In this document: in pieces, positions 60,335 through 64,000 of the stretch | Position numbering within the stretch: position 1 is the stretch's first letter | Layout: each line of letters starts with the position of its first letter | Assembly: GCA_035048495.1 (NCBI GenBank) | Contig: CM068545.1 | Coordinates: 17,195,702-17,259,701 of the forward strand | Source of the DNA: Euptelea pleiosperma | Lineage: Eukaryota > Streptophyta > Magnoliopsida > Ranunculales > Eupteleaceae | Direction: 5' to 3' | DNA length: 64,000 bases | Notes under the pieces: generated by a model | Databases searched by the model: none | What the model saw: only the letters and a program-made list of their open reading frames with translations | Told to the model about the DNA's origin: nothing | Translations under genes and position numbers: made by a program

Positions 60335-60560
60335 TGCAATGTAGATTTAGGGTTAGGGTTAGGTTTAAGTCTAGGGTTTCAAAGGTAGAAGAAAGAGAGA
60401 GGGAAGAGAGGAAAATGATGTCATGCTTAGGTCACATAACTCCAAAACTCTTATTTATATAGAGACCATCTTACATGGACAAATATACCCCTCATACTGA
60501 GAGATATTTACAAAACTACCCTTTACATGGAAAATACAACTAAATACGTATATGATAACA
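60335..60560 (-). repeat. Copia 3' LTR with TTAGGG-like words
   Basis: It starts TGTTATCATATACG on the minus strand. Near its end it has ATTTAGGGTTAGGGTTAGG on the plus strand and an AGAAAGAGAGAGGG purine tract. Confidence 0.8.
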
Positions 60561-63268
60561 CTCCCCCTCAAGTTGGTGCATAGATATCTATCACGCCCAA
60601 CCTACCTCCTTAGTGCTCCCTGCAAAACTGAACACAAAAAACTTTATTGAAAGTTCTTTCTTGCTTGCTCTTTTTGTCTTAGTAACACATGTGGAATACC
60701 CATCATCAAGATGGAGTCACTAGAGCCACATGAAAAGTCGACCTCATGGTGGTTAACCAGATGGTGCACCCCCATAGCACTAGAGAAAAAAGGGGTCGAG
60801 TCGAATTCGAATTCGCCAGGTGGTATACCCGCCAAATTGTGGATAAGGGGGTATCGATGAAATGTTCTTTCGATGCATGCCACGTGAATCGATTATCGCA
60901 CTATTGACCAATCGCCGAATTCCTTCTACAATTGGCACATCTACCTCTAAGTGGGTAATGGGGAACATTATGATTTGAGTGGGGCATCAGACGTGCTCCA
61001 CCTTGTCATATGGGCAAAAAAAAAAAAAGATGTAGCTAGTATAGTACACATTTATTACTTTCCATTGCATTACCACAATTTCCTCATAAGGGAAAAATGG
61101 TGTCTGATGCACTAGCACTATTCACTCAATTCCCAGAATCATCAGAAGGGTGGGTAGTCGTAAAAAAGATCGAATGGGGATGCGGCAAGTGCTAAACCTA
61201 CTTGAATGGGTATCACGTGTTAAAGACGTCGATGGGGACATATCGATCGTAAATTGGATAAGGATGTGTCTCCTTTCAAGCATCTCGAGGCGATCGGATG
61301 ACTGAGATTTCACCTTTTTTCTGATAAAATGTGATAGTAGGTTAAGAAGAATAACTTTGTGTATATTAATGGGTTTTGAGTGACATTTTGATACTTGCAA
61401 GCTTGTTGAGACACTTGTGAAGTTGCTAACTAGAGACTTCCTTAGTGAATACATCAGCAACTTGCTCATCTTTCTTCACGAAAGGAATACATACTTCCCC
61501 AGAAACAATCTTTTCTCTGATGAAGTGCGGTCCACTTCAATATGGTTGGCCCAATCATGCTGAACTGGATTGCGAGCAATACTAATGGCGGCTTTGTTGT
61601 CACGGTACAAACTCACAGAACCTGAGATAGAGAAGCCAAGTTCAGCTACTAGGATTTTCAACCATAGCATCTCACACAAACCATGGACCATTGCCCTAAA
61701 CTTTGCCTTTGCACTGGATCTAGCAACCACAGGTTGCTTCTTGCTCCTCCATGTAATTAGATTACCCCCAACAAAAGTGCAATAGCCTGAAGTGGATCTC
61801 ATGTCATCTTTGGCACCTGCCCAGTCTGCAACGATATATGACTACTCTCATATGGCCATTTTCCTCAAATAAAAGGCCTCTACCATGAGTAGATTTGAGA
61901 TACCTCAAAATTGTGTGTTGCCTCCAAGTGAATGTCCCTGGGTGAGTGCATGTACTGACTGATAACACTCATTGCATACGTAATGTCTAGTCTAGTCAGG
62001 GAGAGATAGATCAATCTCCCAACTAGTCTCTGAAAGCTCCCTACATCCTGTAGTAGCTCACCACTTGCAACACCCAACTTGTGATTCTACTCTATAGGAG
62101 TCTCCACTGGCTTGGCTCCCAAATTTCTAAAATCCCTTAGCTCCTAATTTTCCAAAATCCCTTAGCAGGTCCAGGACGTACTTCCTTTGAGAAATGAAGA
62201 TCCCTTAGTTGGATCTTGCAACCTCTATACCCAGAAAGTACTTGAGAGATCCTAGATCTTTCGTCTCAAACTCCTCTCCTAGATGACCTTTCAGCTTAGC
62301 CACCTCTTCTGCATCATTCCCTGTCAGAGTGATGTCATCAACATAGACAATGAGGGCAGTAGTGCTCCTCCCTTTGTACTTCACAAACAAAGCGTGATCG
62401 GTTTGGCTCTGGGTGTAGCACAGCTTCTTTATTGCTAGAGTGAATATCTAAGTGTAGCCCAGCTTCTTTACTGCTTAAAACCATAGAGAGCCTTTCTCAG
62501 TCTAACACCTTACCACCTTCCCCTGGTGGGATGAAACCAAGCGGAGGAACCATGTACACATCTTCATGCAAATCACCATGAATGAATGCATTTTTCATAT
62601 CCGGCCGATGCAAAGGCCATGTTTGGTTTGCTACCAAGGACAACACCCTTATGGAGTTCATCTTAGCCACTGGTGCAAAGTCTCCATGTAATCAATCCCA
62701 TATGTCTGGGTGTATCCCTTGGACACCAATCTAGCCTTGTACTTCTCAACTGACCCATCTGCTTTATACTTCACGTAAACACCCATCTGCAACCAACAGG
62801 TTTTCTTGCCTCTTGGCAAATCGACTAGTTCCCACGTTCTATTCTTGTCCAAGGCACTCATCTTTTCTACCATAACAGCTCTCCATCTAGGGTACTCCAA
62901 CCCTAGATGGAGGGAATAGGAAGAATAGAAACGTATATGACAAAAGCCTTGTACGAGGGAGACAAAGCCTCATACGAAACAAAGTTGCTCAAAGGATGTT
63001 GAGTACAACTCCTAGTGCCATTTCTCAAAGCAATGTAAAGATGGTCAGAAGCACAAGCATCGGTAGAGGAAGAAGGAACAAGTATAGAAGAAGAAACATT
63101 ACCTGGATCAAAGGATGGTGCAACTGGTACTGGATCAGTTGTTGCTTTCCCCTTCTGTTATAGACTTTAAGCTCCTCTTGAGCTCCAGACAGAGTATGAT
63201 GCTTCCATTTCCATCAAGGTCCTTCGGTCTGACCAAGGTGGTGAGTATATGTTTGGAGGTCTCCAAGT

Positions 63269-63494
63269 TGCAATGTATATTTAGGGTTAGGGTTAGGTTT
63301 AGGTCTAGGGTTTCAAACGTAGAAGAAAGAGAGGAGAGGAGAGGAGAGGAAAATGATGTCATGCTAAGGTCACATGGCTTCAAAACTCTTATTTATATGG
63401 AGACCATCATACATGAACAAGTATAGCCCTCATACTGAGAGATATTTACAAAACTACCCATTACATGAAAAATACAACTAAAAACATATTGACA
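63269..63494 (-). repeat. Copia 5' LTR
   Basis: It has the same length as the 3' LTR and aligns throughout with scattered differences. It contains the same TTAGGG-like block and a GAGGA repeat (63330-63350). Confidence 0.8.
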
Positions 63495-64000
63495 AGCAAA
63501 CCCACACTTTATTCAAGCTAAACTTTAATCAATGCAAATGCCGTGTTGCCGACCCTATTCATTGGTTAGAAATTAACCTAAGTTTTCAACTCTACAATCC
63601 CAATGAAAAAACATAATTTCCAAAACATCCCATGTTAGTTTGTTACTCTAGCCTAACAACATTGCGTTCTTATGCATTTTAGACTGTCAATTAGCTTCTT
63701 TCCTATGTTTTGCTGCTAGTTTCGATCATAGATCCTACATATCCATAATACTTGAGTGCAACATTACCACCAGATACAATTGATCACAATTCTAAATACC
63801 ATAAACTAGTTTATTCAAGGTATCCATCCCTAGCCCCCACTCCCACAAGACATCAAATTCTTGTTAAAGTTTTGATAGTCATTAGCTCCTTAAGAGTTTA
63901 GAATTTTTAGATTGCTTGACCAGTTTTAACACGAATGAAAAGTTCTAGTTCAAAAATAAAAGGAAACAACGACAATCATATATCATGAATAGCTAATTAT

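Larger units (their letters stand above)
60335..63494 (-). mobile_element. Decayed Ty1/Copia retrotransposon
   Basis: It is flanked by two 226-bp LTRs (60335-60560 and 63269-63494), with the classic Copia polypurine tract CAACTTGAGGGGGAG against the 3' LTR on the minus strand. The pol remnants, broken by stops and frameshifts, are RT start (62658-62900, LDKNRTWELVDLP), RT core with YVDD (62205-62390), RT/RNase H linker (61880-62077) and RNase H (61476-61802, SGYCTFVGGNLITWRSKKQ). Gag, protease, integrase and the primer site are missing, so the 5' interior is deleted. No target duplication was recognised. Confidence 0.88.

Noticed and set aside
63135..63426. Two overlapping open frames at the right edge
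   Set aside because: They span the Copia LTR junction and are fragments of the decayed element.

Overview
The window is nuclear DNA of a flowering plant. Genes are GT-AG intron-bearing, AT-rich intergenic DNA is packed with plant transposons, and the recognisable families (fasciclin-like arabinogalactan protein, MLO, DUF1685, ARF4-type auxin response factor, plant MMS21/HPY2) are plant proteins. A TE-rich, possibly woody or early-diverging angiosperm would fit, but the species cannot be fixed from the sequence. No bacterial, plastid or rRNA block was seen.

Layout. 0-0.25 kb: first exon of a type-II prohibitin on the minus strand, running off the left edge. 0.3-7 kb: MITEs and Helitrons, including a pair of Tourist-like elements. 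7.2-8.0 kb: an intact single-exon FLA gene (minus). 8-16.7 kb: nested MITEs plus a LINE fragment inserted in an LTR of a small LTR element. 17.25-26.45 kb: a complete seven-exon SUMO ligase gene of the MMS21/HPY2 family (plus), whose 6-kb fourth intron has absorbed LTR and Helitron sequence. 26.5-29.5 kb: LINE remnants. 29.6-34.6 kb: a complete fourteen-exon MLO gene (minus, 533 residues). 38.4-39.0 kb: a glycine/proline-rich plant protein gene with an in-frame TGA (plus). 43.5-44.8 kb: a two-exon DUF1685 gene (plus). 48.3-50.9 kb: the 3' two thirds of an ARF4-like gene (minus) with two tasiR-ARF target sites. Its B3 exons are not found in the window. 53.04-58.49 kb: a young, complete, non-autonomous LTR retrotransposon with a CATCC target-site duplication and a 35-bp minisatellite inside its LTRs. 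60.3-63.5 kb: a decayed Copia element with two 226-bp LTRs.

The genes are not an operon or pathway cluster. The most unusual system-level pattern is a family of about 370-400-bp inverted-repeat MITEs, Mutator-like by the 9-bp target duplication of the best copy. All four complete copies lie 0.1-0.45 kb upstream of a start codon (prohibitin, MMS21, MLO, glycine-rich gene). Three carry CACGTG G-box cores in their arms. The second highlight is the doubled tasiR-ARF target in ARF4, a known small-RNA control layer directly visible here.

Exon models were derived by eye from splice sites and family similarity. Unlisted stretches are AT-rich and showed no supportable gene.
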